Source of the DNA: Rs1 sp029027825
Lineage (GTDB): Bacteria > Pseudomonadota > Gammaproteobacteria > Pseudomonadales > Balneatricaceae
DNA length: 64,000 bases
Assembly (NCBI GenBank): GCA_029027825.1
Contig: CP093399.1
Location: forward strand, 434,001-498,000
Direction of reading: 5' to 3'
Part shown: piece by piece, positions 17,726-26,879 of the stretch
Layout: each line of letters starts with the position of its first letter
Numbering within the stretch: position 1 is the first letter of the stretch
Notes under the pieces: generated by a model
The model's database searches: none
The model's input: only the letters and a program-made list of their open reading frames with translations
What the model was told of the DNA's origin: nothing
Position numbers and translations under genes: made by a program

Positions 17726-18547
17726 CTAAAGGGTTGTGGAAGTGGAGTGGATGAAATCGGCTATCGCAATAAATTCAACCAGTGACAGCGTTTCCGGTCT
17801 TCTGACCGGATCGATACCTAATGCGAGTAGCTGTTCAGCTTCGACAATTCCTTTAAGATTGTTGCGCAAGGTTTTACGGCGCATGCTAAAGGATGTTTTA
17901 ACCACTTTTTCTAAGGTAGTTAAACATTTAGCTTGGTGTGGCTTAGTCTTGTAGGGCAGCAACCTAACGATCGCAGAATCCACTTTAGGGATTGGGTGAA
18001 ATGCTTCTGGTGGCACGATAAATAAAGGCTCTATCTCACAGTAGTATTGCGCCATGATGCCCAGTCGACCGTAGAGTTTATCGCCGGGTTTGGCGGCCAG
18101 TCTATCAACTACTTCTTTTTGCAACATAAAATGCATATCCAGTATGCAAGTTGAATGCTGTAAAAGATGAAAAATAAGTTGGGTGGAAATATTGTAGGGT
18201 AAGTTGCCGATGATGCGCAGCGGGCGGCTGTCTTCTTGCAGGGAGCCAAAATCAAACTTCATCGCATCCGCTTCAAAAATACGGAATTTGTCTCCATAGC
18301 TAAAAAATTTTGTCCTGAGGATCGGCAGTAAATCGCGATCTAGCTCGACGGCGTCTAAGGCGCCAGCCTCATCTAAGATTACTTCAGTAAGAGCGCCCAG
18401 CCCAGGGCCGATCTCGACCATATGATCGCTAGGCCTAGGGCTGACACCCCTGATGATTCGGCGGATAACACCTTGGTCTTGTAGAAAATTTTGTCCGAAG
18501 CGTTTGCGAGCTTTGTGTCCCGCATTGTTGCTGTGCTGACGCGCCAT
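17726..18547 (-). CDS. rsmA: 16S rRNA dimethyladenosine transferase
   Basis: A 273-residue RsmA/KsgA that dimethylates A1518 and A1519 of 16S rRNA late in 30S assembly. It shows KARKRFGQNFLQDQGVIRRI, the SAM-binding VEIGPGLGALTEVILDEA, the acidic FEADAMKFDF and the catalytic RIIGNLPYNISTQLIFHL. The C-terminal helical domain (VVKTSFSMRRKTLRNNLKG) is intact. The order pdxA-rsmA-apaG is standard, with a 126 bp gap after pdxA. Confidence 0.98.
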   Translation of the reverse strand: MARQHSNNAGHKARKRFGQNFLQDQGVIRRIIRGVSPRPSDHMVEIGPGLGALTEVILDEAGALDAVELDRDLLPILRTKFFSYGDKFRIFEADAMKFDFGSLQEDSRPLRIIGNLPYNISTQLIFHLLQHSTCILDMHFMLQKEVVDRLAAKPGDKLYGRLGIMAQYYCEIEPLFIVPPEAFHPIPKVDSAIVRLLPYKTKPHQAKCLTTLEKVVKTSFSMRRKTLRNNLKGIVEAEQLLALGIDPVRRPETLSLVEFIAIADFIHSTSTTL

Positions 18548-18673
18548 TCAATTTGAGCCTTTTAAATTTTGATAATCATTGGATAGATTATTAGGGGTAA
18601 TTCCCAAAATTAGTGATGTGCGACTGACTGGCTATATTTAAAATATATTGCCTATCAATAGCTTGTATGTTGT

Positions 18674-19663
18674 TTATGCTTTACGTTGGCGAGCCAATCT
18701 AGATGCATATTCGATGGCGACTAATAAGCTACCGCTGTCGGCTTTACCGCTGCCTGCTATATCTAACGCAGTGCCGTGGTCTACCGATGTGCGAATGATA
18801 GGTAGCCCCAAGGTGATATTGACCGCTTTACCGAAACCAGAATATTTTAAAACCGGTAGCCCTTGATCATGATACATCGCCAATACAGCATCGCAATCTT
18901 TTAAATATTTTTCAGTAAAGAGGGTGTCTGCTGGAAGCGGGCCGATTATATCAACATTTTGTGTAGAAAACTCATCTAGTACCGGAGATATTATATCTAT
19001 CTCTTCCATGCCCATGTGGCCGCTTTCGCCGGCGTGCGGGTTGAGACCGCAGACCAGTATTCGCGGTCTTTGAATGCCGAAAACATCTTGTAGATCGGCA
19101 ATTAGTATCGCTAGTATATTGCGTAATTTCTGTTTGGTGATTGCGCTGCTGACATCTTTGAGTGCTAAGTGGGTCGTCACTAAAGCCACTCTGAGCTGTT
19201 CAGTTGCGAGCATCATCACCACTTCAGAGGACTGGGTTTGCTGCTGTAAAAATTCAGTGTGACCAGTAAACGGGATGCCAGCTTGATTGATTATCCCCTT
19301 GTGTACCGGCGGGGTAACCATCGCATCGTAGCTGTTATCTATACAGCCTTGGCAGGCATGTTCTAAAATGTTGAGCACGTAGCGTGCATTGGCTGGGTTT
19401 AATTTACCAGTGATTACTTCTTCATTTAACGCAATAGTCTCCACAAATATTTGACCAGGAATAGAGGCTAAATTATCTCTAGTATTAAAGGGGACTATTT
19501 TTAGTGGTAAATTTAAATTTTCTGCGGCTGCAATTAATAAATTTGGATCGCCAATATAAATTAGTTGATCTTGAAAGCTTTGTTGCGCAATTTTAACAAT
19601 TAATTCGGGACCAATACCTGCAGGCTCGCCGCTAGTGATTGCAATTTTTTTAATCTTTAGCAT
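18674..19663 (-). CDS. pdxA: 4-hydroxythreonine-4-phosphate dehydrogenase
   Basis: A 329-residue PdxA, which oxidises 4-phosphohydroxy-L-threonine in pyridoxal phosphate synthesis. Visible motifs are IAITSGEPAGIGPELIVK, VTPPVHKGIINQAGIPFTGH with a metal-binding histidine, CGLNPHAGESGHMG, and the C-terminal AMYHDQGLPVLKYSGFG and SVDHGTALDIAGSGKAD. It lies downstream of surA after a 163 bp gap that may hold an internal promoter. Confidence 0.97.
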   Translation of the reverse strand: MLKIKKIAITSGEPAGIGPELIVKIAQQSFQDQLIYIGDPNLLIAAAENLNLPLKIVPFNTRDNLASIPGQIFVETIALNEEVITGKLNPANARYVLNILEHACQGCIDNSYDAMVTPPVHKGIINQAGIPFTGHTEFLQQQTQSSEVVMMLATEQLRVALVTTHLALKDVSSAITKQKLRNILAILIADLQDVFGIQRPRILVCGLNPHAGESGHMGMEEIDIISPVLDEFSTQNVDIIGPLPADTLFTEKYLKDCDAVLAMYHDQGLPVLKYSGFGKAVNITLGLPIIRTSVDHGTALDIAGSGKADSGSLLVAIEYASRLARQRKA

Positions 19664-19826
19664 GATGGACTCTGTTTATCGCCGTCGTTCAGCTTAAACC
19701 TAATGGATTAGCAGCATGCCTAATCATTGGACGGCTCTTGCCGAGGATTACAGCTGTGCAGAGTATCCGCTAGGAAAACAGAAAAAACTGCTCTACACTA
19801 TGCTGTAAAGCAGATAGCTATTTCGT

Positions 19827-21122
19827 CTACTTAAATTCTACGTATGCATTGGCGCGAATTTCTCTCAGCCAATTGTCTTTTTCCTCGTTAAACTTACGCT
19901 TTCCGATGACATTTCTAGCTTGGTTTTCTTGAGCTAAGTTACTAACATTTTCTGCTTTTCGGTCGGTTACTTCTAAAATATGCCAACCGAATCGGCTTTT
20001 AAAAGGCAGGCTTATATCGCCAATTTTAGTACGATTCATTATTTTTTCAAACTCAGGTACCATTTGTCCACTTTGTGTCCAGCCTAGCTCGCCACCTTGT
20101 GAGCTACTGCCTGGGTCGTTACTGTGCTCTTCCGCTAACTCGGCAAAATCTTCCTTATGCTTAAGTAAGCGTTGGTAAAGTTGCGCTGCTGTTCTCTTGG
20201 CTTGCGTTTGACTAGTGACTTCACTGGGTGAGATCAGAATATGTCTGACTTTGGTTTTAGCTATTTGCAAAGATTTAATGCCGTTTCGTGTCTCTCTAAG
20301 CAATAGAATATGGTAACCAGTTGGGGTTCTGGTTGGCTTGCTAAACTGGCCTGAATTTAGAGGAGAAATAGCATCGACTAAAGAGGTCGGCAACTCAGCA
20401 ATTTTACGCCAGCCCATATCACCACCATTTAAAGCAGTGCTCGAACTAGAGTTACTAATTGCTATATTAGAGAATTGAGCGCCGGCAATTAATTTTTCAT
20501 ATAGGGCGTTGGCTTTGGTTTTTGCCTCTTTTATGTTCTTGGGGGTCATCGGGCTTTTAATCGAAATTAAGATATCACTAATCAATACTTCAGCATTGTT
20601 TTTACTTGCCTGAGAGCGTAAAAAATTTTGAATTTCACGATCTGAAATTTGAATGCGCTGGCTGATATTGCCTTCTTGTAATTTTCTGATCAGCAAGTCA
20701 GTACGAATTTTTTCTCTAGTCGCTATGTAGTCTTGTCCCTGAGCAATAATCGCTTTTCTAAACCTTGCTAAACTCATACCGTTATTTTTGGCGATTTGTG
20801 AAATAGTAGCGTTTAGTTGTCGGTCAGTGACTTTTATTCCCTGGTCCGACGCCATTTTCAGCATGATAGTTCGAGTGATCATCTGTTCCATCACTTGCGA
20901 TTTCAATACTTGTGGTGATGGTACTTTGGCTCGCTGCTGTTTTATTTGATTAACTGCTCTTTTTAAGCTGTTCTTGAAATCAGATTCAAGAATCACTTCA
21001 TCGTTAACGATGGCAATGATTTTATCGAGGCTAGCTGCAGAACTCGTTGTCGTTAGTGCGATTAAACTAGCCGTTATTAGTGTTTTACTTAGTAGAGCTT
21101 TAAGTGAATTAATCATTTGCAT
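19827..21122 (-). CDS. surA: Periplasmic peptidyl-prolyl isomerase/chaperone SurA
   Basis: A ~431-residue SurA that escorts outer-membrane proteins, including LptD, across the periplasm. A signal peptide ends near TTSSAAS and is followed by LDKIIAIVNDEVILESDFKNSL. Two parvulin domains follow: the first ends GGDMGWRKIAELP, the second has VRHILISPSEV and LGWTQSGQMVPEFEKIM. I chose the ATG at 21122 because GTGAG sits seven bases upstream. A start at 21143 is also open, and one at 21116 is possible. The gene overlaps the end of lptD by 14 bases with this start, so coupling is likely. Confidence 0.95.
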   Translation of the reverse strand: MQMINSLKALLSKTLITASLIALTTTSSAASLDKIIAIVNDEVILESDFKNSLKRAVNQIKQQRAKVPSPQVLKSQVMEQMITRTIMLKMASDQGIKVTDRQLNATISQIAKNNGMSLARFRKAIIAQGQDYIATREKIRTDLLIRKLQEGNISQRIQISDREIQNFLRSQASKNNAEVLISDILISIKSPMTPKNIKEAKTKANALYEKLIAGAQFSNIAISNSSSSTALNGGDMGWRKIAELPTSLVDAISPLNSGQFSKPTRTPTGYHILLLRETRNGIKSLQIAKTKVRHILISPSEVTSQTQAKRTAAQLYQRLLKHKEDFAELAEEHSNDPGSSSQGGELGWTQSGQMVPEFEKIMNRTKIGDISLPFKSRFGWHILEVTDRKAENVSNLAQENQARNVIGKRKFNEEKDNWLREIRANAYVEFK

Positions 21123-23895
21123 TATAATACTCACGTTTTTCATAACCTTTGATTTTATTTCTAAGTTCTGTTGTTGGGCTTTTGCCGATACCGCCTAAAC
21201 CTTTTAATACGAACTGTAGGGCAATTGAATTATCTCGTTTATTGTTGGATTCTAATTCTTGTCTAAATACTATTCGGGTTTTCCAACAGCAGCTTTGGTA
21301 TTCAAAGCCTGCTGCTATATCCACTGTGTCGTTGGTTTTCCAATCGTATTGTACTAAACCTAAACTCGACCATCGCTCGTTTATTGGCCAAAGATAAGAG
21401 AGAGTGGTTTGCTTACGAATATCACGAGTAAAGCGGTGTCTTACGCCGATAACATGATTTTGATCTTCTTCGTATTTTAAGTCTAACGTCATTTCTGAAT
21501 TGTTGAAAGTTCCCGCATCAAAAGCGGCATCGAACAATGCACGAACTCTGATGTTAGGTCGCCAAATAATGGAGGTTGCAAAATCAGATGAGTTATCTTT
21601 TATGGGAGCGTCGCTAGGATCTATGCGAACTTTTCGGTCACTAAAATAGAAGGCGTGGCCAACACTGGCTGATATTATTTCTCGCCCCTGATCTGAAATA
21701 ACTCTAGAGGTTAAACCTAGTGAAACTTGCTGAGCATCGCCAAACCTGTCATCGCCACTAAAGCGATTATCCCTAAAAAGGGAGTTGTAAGTGAATGTCA
21801 GCTCTGAAGTATCAAAGTCTGGCAGGTCGCTCTGATCTTTATATGGAACATATAGCGCGAAAAGTCTTGGTACAAGAGTTTGCGTATAAGACTTACCTTG
21901 GAAACTCATAAAGCGATCAAAAAACAGCCCTGAATCTATTTCTAAAATAGGAACGGTCACGCTTTGGCTGCTGCTAATGTTACTTGGCTGATCACTTAAA
22001 TGATAATTAGCATGCCAAAATTTTACTGCAGGCTTAATGTATCCCCAAGAATTTCTGTATTCGCCGGTAATACTAGGGTTTATAATTAGCCGGTCACCGA
22101 CCGTTAAATCTCTACCTGTTAATCCGGTTTGATCACGGTCAAAACGGGTAAAAACGGAGCGATGGTTGAAGTTGTAATGCTCGTAGTTATCTTCTGGAGT
22201 GCCGGTTAATCTTATTTCAGGTAAGCGTTGGTAGGGCTTCTTTTTGGTTGCGTCTATAGTTTGATACTTTTGTAATAAAATCGAGCTTTTCCAAGTGTTG
22301 GCTTGGTAGATGATCTTAGCCGATTGATTAAGGTGATCATTATCCCCCTCGTCGATATCTAATTTATTATCCAAATCAGAAAAATAATCGTCGTCGCTCA
22401 CTTCGGTATAGTCGACAACAGTAGTTATTCTATCATATCTACCAGTGTGGCTGAGGCCAAGTACCCAACGTCGCTTATCTAGTTTGCTCTTCTGACTTGC
22501 AAACCCAGTACTTAAGACGTTTAAACTGTTTTCATCCAAATAGCGAAATTCGTTCTCTAGCAGTATGTTGCCATCACTAAACAGGGTGGTAGTTAGTGTG
22601 TCGTCCATATTGGTAGCTATATTAAAATAATAGGGGACGGCTATACTGCTGTCCCCACTAGTAAATTTAATACTTGGATATAGGAAACCGCTCTGTCGTC
22701 TATCGTCAATCGGGAAATAGAAGAATGGCAAATACAATACAGAATTGCCAAATAGTACCAGCCTAGCATTGTCGGCACGACCGAACCCTGAGACCAAATC
22801 TAAATTAATTTTATCCGCTGAAATTTTCCAGGCGTTTTCACCCGGTGGACAAAAAGTATAACTGCCTTTTTCTATATCAAGGACGTTTTTAGAGCGACGA
22901 ATAATCACATCAGCATCACCGCGAATGTGTTTTTCGTGAATCACATACTTGGCATCATAAAGACGAGTTTCCTCTTCATTGATATTACCTTCAGCCTTAG
23001 ATGCAACAATTAGCATACCGGTCTGTCGAAAGGTCACCCCATCTTCTAAGCTGAATGCGCCTGTTTCTTGGTCTAGCTTGGCCAGTGGACTATGTAGGCT
23101 ACGATTGCCTTGTTGTAAGTCAACATTACCGGTTAAGGTTGATGCTTTGCCTAATTCTGTGGCTGATTGGTCGGCAGTGATAAATACTGCCTGTAAATCT
23201 GGTGGGGTATCTGCTGCTGAATCATCACCAATCGTCGGAGAAATATAGCGTCCTTTGCAGGCTTTCTGACTATTTTCGCTGCTAGTGTAGGGATACCAAT
23301 CTAAAGATTTATAATCTATATCGGTCTGCTCTACCTCGGTGCTATATGACGGAGATTGCGAATTATTGGCCAAAATTTGCTGATGTTTGTCACCAGCGCT
23401 GCTCTTTAGCTGATTCGCTGTATAATCAGTTTTATTCGATAAACTGTCAGCTTTAGCGGCAGCCTTGCTGGTTATTGGTGTATGGTTTTTGTCGGCAGAA
23501 TTAGCCGCTTTTTTAAGCGAGGCTAAGTGTTGATCTGTCACTGGCGCAGTGATTGGATGCGATGAAACCTGATTAGAGTGATCAGACAGAACAGTTGCAG
23601 AGGGGACTTTGCTAATAACCTTATTTCTGGCAGGGGGAAATGTTTTGCTGCTGCTAGCAGGAGTTGGCGCTTTTTTTGTGGCGATAAACTGTCTGTTTAT
23701 AGGCTGTTTCGCGTTAACTCTTGGCTTTTTGTCAATTAAAGCTGTTGTCGATATGGATGCGCTGCAGTCCCACTGATCGTTAACTTGACGACAATTCCAA
23801 TCTTGATTCGCGAAAGCCACGGATTGAATACTGCTTATGGTGACGGCCAGTATAGCTAGATAAAGTTGGTGAGATGAGTGTTTCTTAAACAGCAT
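21109..23895 (-). CDS. lptD: LPS-assembly protein LptD
   Basis: A 928-residue outer-membrane protein that inserts lipopolysaccharide into the outer leaflet together with LptE. A signal peptide (LYLAILAVTISSIQSVAFA) is followed by a cysteine-containing start of the mature protein (WNCRQVNDQWDC), then a ~170-residue low-complexity S/T/K/P-rich insert that makes it longer than E. coli LptD (784). The OstA/LptA-like beta-jellyroll (STLTGNVDLQQGNRSLHSPLA) and the C-terminal 26-strand barrel region follow. The adjacent cysteines in YQSCCWKTRI match the conserved CC pair used for the LptD disulfides. It heads the lptD-surA-pdxA-rsmA-apaGH operon, divergent from amgK. Confidence 0.97.
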   Translation of the reverse strand: MLFKKHSSHQLYLAILAVTISSIQSVAFANQDWNCRQVNDQWDCSASISTTALIDKKPRVNAKQPINRQFIATKKAPTPASSSKTFPPARNKVISKVPSATVLSDHSNQVSSHPITAPVTDQHLASLKKAANSADKNHTPITSKAAAKADSLSNKTDYTANQLKSSAGDKHQQILANNSQSPSYSTEVEQTDIDYKSLDWYPYTSSENSQKACKGRYISPTIGDDSAADTPPDLQAVFITADQSATELGKASTLTGNVDLQQGNRSLHSPLAKLDQETGAFSLEDGVTFRQTGMLIVASKAEGNINEEETRLYDAKYVIHEKHIRGDADVIIRRSKNVLDIEKGSYTFCPPGENAWKISADKINLDLVSGFGRADNARLVLFGNSVLYLPFFYFPIDDRRQSGFLYPSIKFTSGDSSIAVPYYFNIATNMDDTLTTTLFSDGNILLENEFRYLDENSLNVLSTGFASQKSKLDKRRWVLGLSHTGRYDRITTVVDYTEVSDDDYFSDLDNKLDIDEGDNDHLNQSAKIIYQANTWKSSILLQKYQTIDATKKKPYQRLPEIRLTGTPEDNYEHYNFNHRSVFTRFDRDQTGLTGRDLTVGDRLIINPSITGEYRNSWGYIKPAVKFWHANYHLSDQPSNISSSQSVTVPILEIDSGLFFDRFMSFQGKSYTQTLVPRLFALYVPYKDQSDLPDFDTSELTFTYNSLFRDNRFSGDDRFGDAQQVSLGLTSRVISDQGREIISASVGHAFYFSDRKVRIDPSDAPIKDNSSDFATSIIWRPNIRVRALFDAAFDAGTFNNSEMTLDLKYEEDQNHVIGVRHRFTRDIRKQTTLSYLWPINERWSSLGLVQYDWKTNDTVDIAAGFEYQSCCWKTRIVFRQELESNNKRDNSIALQFVLKGLGGIGKSPTTELRNKIKGYEKREYYNAND

Positions 23896-23942
23896 TTATT
23901 GAAATCCAACCTTAGTAAGTTTAAAAATATCTTCTTGATGAA

Positions 23943-23957
23943 TTGAACATTGTTCAA
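23943..23957. promoter_or_regulatory. 15 bp perfect palindrome between lptD and amgK
   Basis: TTGAACATTGTTCAA is perfectly symmetrical about 23950 and lies 47 bases upstream of the lptD start, in the region shared with the divergent amgK-murU unit. It has the look of a homodimeric repressor site. No regulator can be named. Confidence 0.3.
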
Positions 23958-24129
23958 TGTGCTGAAATAATAGAATAAAATGGTAAAGCTCATCAAATAT
24001 ATACGTTTTTAGTGTGTTTTTGTAAAATAAATACCTAAACGTTAAAAACCCTTAGCCATAAATGGGCTAGCAGAAGGATAATAGAGCAAATGACTTCTGA
24101 ATTACAGTATTTGTGGAAAACAATAGAGA

Positions 24130-25161
24130 ATGCAGCAACTTTCTGAAATGTATACGTGGATAGAATCGTTAATAGTATCTGGTGCAATAAAAATAGCTGG
24201 AGATTGGGATATTTGTCCGCTTAAAGGCGATGCGAGCTGCCGGAGCTATTTTAGGCTGCACAGTGCTGCCGGTGATAAAATATTAGTCTCCAGCCCTGTA
24301 CAGCGAATCGATAATTCAATCTTTATCGCAAGGGCCAAGCAATGGCGGCAGTATCAAGTTAACGTGCCGAGTATTTATTGTGTTGATGAACATCGGGGAT
24401 ATATGTTGATTGAAGATTTTGGCAACAGCCATTTATTTGATCTGTTAGCCAGTGAATTCAATGCCGACCTCTATCAAAAAGCGATTAAGCAGTTAATAGA
24501 AATACAAAAAGTTCCCCACAGTCCGCTAGTGGCTTTTGATCGGGAATTTTTACTGCGTGAAATGCGCTTGTTTGAGCAATGGCTGGTAAAATATCAACTG
24601 GATTTAGCCGTGCCGAGCTGCTTAGGTGCGGTGTATGAATTATTGGTGGAAAGTGCATTAGAGCAGCCCCAAGTGACCATGCATAGAGATTTTCACAGTC
24701 GTAATTTGTTAGTCAAACAGCATAAAATTGCGGTCATCGATTTTCAAGATGCGGTGCGTGGGCCAATCTCTTATGATTTAGCGTCATTGCTACGCGATTG
24801 TTATATCAATATAACTGATCAGCAAACAGCGCAGTTAATTGGCTACTATTTGCAATTGTCGCAAAGCGAGCAGCTACTGAGCCGCTCTATAACACCGCAA
24901 CAATTTGAAAAATGGTTTGATTTTATCGGCTTGCAGCGACATTTAAAAGTCTTAGGGCTGTTTATACGCTTGGGTGTTGAAGAGCAAAAAAGTGCTTATC
25001 TGGCAGACATACCAAGAGTGTTTAGCTACGTGCTAAAAATTGCGGCTAAATATAGTGAGTTGGCAGAATTTTCGCAGTGGTTAGAGGCGGTGGTCGCTCC
25101 TGCATTAACAGCGCAGCGCTGGTATTCGTTGGATAAATGTCAAATCGAGAAATTATTGTGA
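24130..25161 (+). CDS. amgK: N-acetylmuramate/N-acetylglucosamine anomeric kinase AmgK
   Basis: A 343-residue protein of the aminoglycoside phosphotransferase (APH) fold. Kinase motifs are the nucleotide-loop DASCRSYFRL, the catalytic MHRDFHSRNLLV and the metal-binding VIDFQDAVRGPISYDLASLLRD. Identity as AmgK rather than a generic APH comes from context: its stop overlaps the start of MurU, and the pair is divergent from lptD, as in Pseudomonas putida. There the two enzymes recycle peptidoglycan MurNAc to UDP-MurNAc, bypassing the fosfomycin target MurA. Confidence 0.92.
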   Translation: MQQLSEMYTWIESLIVSGAIKIAGDWDICPLKGDASCRSYFRLHSAAGDKILVSSPVQRIDNSIFIARAKQWRQYQVNVPSIYCVDEHRGYMLIEDFGNSHLFDLLASEFNADLYQKAIKQLIEIQKVPHSPLVAFDREFLLREMRLFEQWLVKYQLDLAVPSCLGAVYELLVESALEQPQVTMHRDFHSRNLLVKQHKIAVIDFQDAVRGPISYDLASLLRDCYINITDQQTAQLIGYYLQLSQSEQLLSRSITPQQFEKWFDFIGLQRHLKVLGLFIRLGVEEQKSAYLADIPRVFSYVLKIAAKYSELAEFSQWLEAVVAPALTAQRWYSLDKCQIEKLL

Positions 25162-25856
25162 AGGCGATGATATTAGCTGCTGGGCGTGGTCGAAGAATGC
25201 AGCATCTTACTGAAACAGTACCCAAACCTTTAATTCCCGTGTTAAATAAGCCTCTGATTGAATATCATCTAGAAAATTTGGAACAGGCAGGATTTACCAC
25301 GGTGATCATTAATGTGTCTTGGCTTGCCTGTCAGTTGGAAGAGTATCTAAACCAGCAGTATACCGGCAATTTAAATATAAAAATTTATCCTGAAATTGAT
25401 GCGCTAGAAACTGGGGGCGGGGTGTTTTCAGCTCTGGGTGAATTAAGTGATAACGATGCGCCTTTTCTGGTGGTAAACTCCGACGTAATGACTGATTTTA
25501 ATTATGCAGATGTAAAGCGTGAAATTACTGGTTTGGCACATTTGTATATGATTAAAAATCCACCGCAGCACTCGCTAGGTGATTTTCAAATTAAAGAAGA
25601 TGGTTTCTTGGCTATTCCTGAAAAAATCCACAATGGAACCAGCACTGCGCTGACTTTTTCGGGGATTAGTATCCTCACTCCAAAACTATTTGCCGATTGC
25701 ACTATGGGTAAATTTAGCTTGGCTGAGTTATTTAAAAAATATATTCTCAAGGGTTTAATTAGCGGTGAACAGCTACATAATAAATGGATAGATGTCGGTA
25801 CTGTCGAGCGGCTAGCGCTAGCGGAAGAGTGGCAGCGTAGCTTGCAAGAAGTATGA
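25158..25856 (+). CDS. murU: N-acetylmuramate alpha-1-phosphate uridylyltransferase MurU
   Basis: A 232-residue nucleotidyltransferase making UDP-MurNAc from MurNAc-1-phosphate. The nucleotide-binding signature is VKAMILAAGRGRRMQHLTE with PKPLIPVLNKPLIEYHLENL, followed by LVVNSDVMTDFNY with the metal-binding Asp and the C-terminal WIDVGTVERLALAEEW. I chose the GTG at 25158, giving a GTGA overlap with the amgK stop and the family-typical N-terminus. The frame is open to 25137, but that would overlap amgK by 25 bases. The product completes the AmgK-MurU salvage route. Confidence 0.93.
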   Translation: MKAMILAAGRGRRMQHLTETVPKPLIPVLNKPLIEYHLENLEQAGFTTVIINVSWLACQLEEYLNQQYTGNLNIKIYPEIDALETGGGVFSALGELSDNDAPFLVVNSDVMTDFNYADVKREITGLAHLYMIKNPPQHSLGDFQIKEDGFLAIPEKIHNGTSTALTFSGISILTPKLFADCTMGKFSLAELFKKYILKGLISGEQLHNKWIDVGTVERLALAEEWQRSLQEV

Positions 25857-25919
25857 TATTGTTGCTGTGACTTGCTTGAGTTTACAGATTGAAGATAATA
25901 ATTTTTATATGTGGCAATT

Positions 25920-26729
25920 ATGAATCAACAAATTTTACAGACCATCAAAAAATGTAGAATCGGTATTTTTATTGGTGGTGCGATAGGCCTTTTTTCAGGC
26001 AATATAAGCGGTTTAATCCTGGGAGCGGTAGTCGGTTTTTTTATTAATCGCTGGTTATATAATCTGCTGCTCGGTGAAGGCTCACCGCAAGCACTGTTCT
26101 TTAAAGCCACCTTTTTGGTGATGGGAAAAGTGGCCAAAGCCGATGGACGAGTCACTGAACAGGAGATTCAGTTTGCCCGAGATGTGATGATCAGAATGCG
26201 CTTGGGCGAGGAGAAAAGACGCCAGGCAATGGCCTTTTTTGCCGAGGGAAAAGAGGCTGATTACGATTTGGCAAAAGTATTGCGCCCTTTGAGTATGCTT
26301 ATTCAAAGGCGCAGTGCAGTCAAAATAATGTTTTTGGAAATTCAGCTGCAAACGGCGATGTCGGACGGCGAGGTTTCTCCCAATGAGCTAAAAGTTATTC
26401 AGCAAGTCTGTACTTTCCTAAAAATGTCACAGCAGGAAATGAATGAATTGCTGACCCGGATGCAAGCTCAGCAGTCTTTTCACGGCTCTTCGGCAATGCC
26501 TAATACGCAATCCACCATCGACGACGCTTACAAAGTGATTGGTGTGAGTGTTGACGTATCAGATGCTGTATTAAAAAAGGCTTACCGCCGGTTAATGAGT
26601 CAACATCACCCAGATAAATTGGTCGCTAAAGGTTTACCGCAGGAGATGATGCAATTAGCTAAGGAAAAAACACAAGAGATACAAGCTGCTTACGATGTGG
26701 TGAAAAATTCACGTAAGCATAAGAAGTGA
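25920..26729 (+). CDS. djlA: DjlA-type J-domain co-chaperone (TerB-like domain)
   Basis: A ~269-residue membrane-anchored DnaJ-like protein. An N-terminal glycine-rich membrane segment (IGIFIGGAIGLFSGNISGLILGAVVGFFINRW) matches the dimerising helix of DjlA. A TerB-like helical domain follows (VMGKVAKADGRVTEQEIQFAR and AMSDGEVSPNELKVIQQVC), then a C-terminal J domain with YKVIGVSVDVSDAVLKKAYR and the essential HPD in SQHHPDKL. J domains stimulate DnaK. The ATG at 25920 is chosen; a GTG three codons upstream is also open. It lies 63 bp after murU. Confidence 0.95.
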   Translation: MNQQILQTIKKCRIGIFIGGAIGLFSGNISGLILGAVVGFFINRWLYNLLLGEGSPQALFFKATFLVMGKVAKADGRVTEQEIQFARDVMIRMRLGEEKRRQAMAFFAEGKEADYDLAKVLRPLSMLIQRRSAVKIMFLEIQLQTAMSDGEVSPNELKVIQQVCTFLKMSQQEMNELLTRMQAQQSFHGSSAMPNTQSTIDDAYKVIGVSVDVSDAVLKKAYRRLMSQHHPDKLVAKGLPQEMMQLAKEKTQEIQAAYDVVKNSRKHKK

Positions 26730-26744
26730 ATAACGGCTCCAGAG

Positions 26745-26809
26745 GGAGTCTCTGCATAAGTCGATCTTCACTGCTGCTACAGGGCGTGTGTGACTTGTGC
26801 AGAGGCTCC
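26745..26809. repeat. Degenerate copy of the GAGACCTCTGCATAAC inverted-repeat element
   Basis: GGAGTCTCTGCATAAG at 26745-26760 is matched in inverse by CTTGTGCAGAGGCTCC at 26794-26809. The termini resemble the fuller copies at 55785-55923 and 63927-63997. The interior is different and shorter, and no target duplication is evident. It lies between djlA and the convergent DUF3530 gene. Confidence 0.55.
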
Positions 26810-26879
26810 TTACAATATAGAGAGTAAAGGGCTCTTCCCTAAACTACGAACTTGTTAGTTTTAGCGCAAAAATGCCTGG

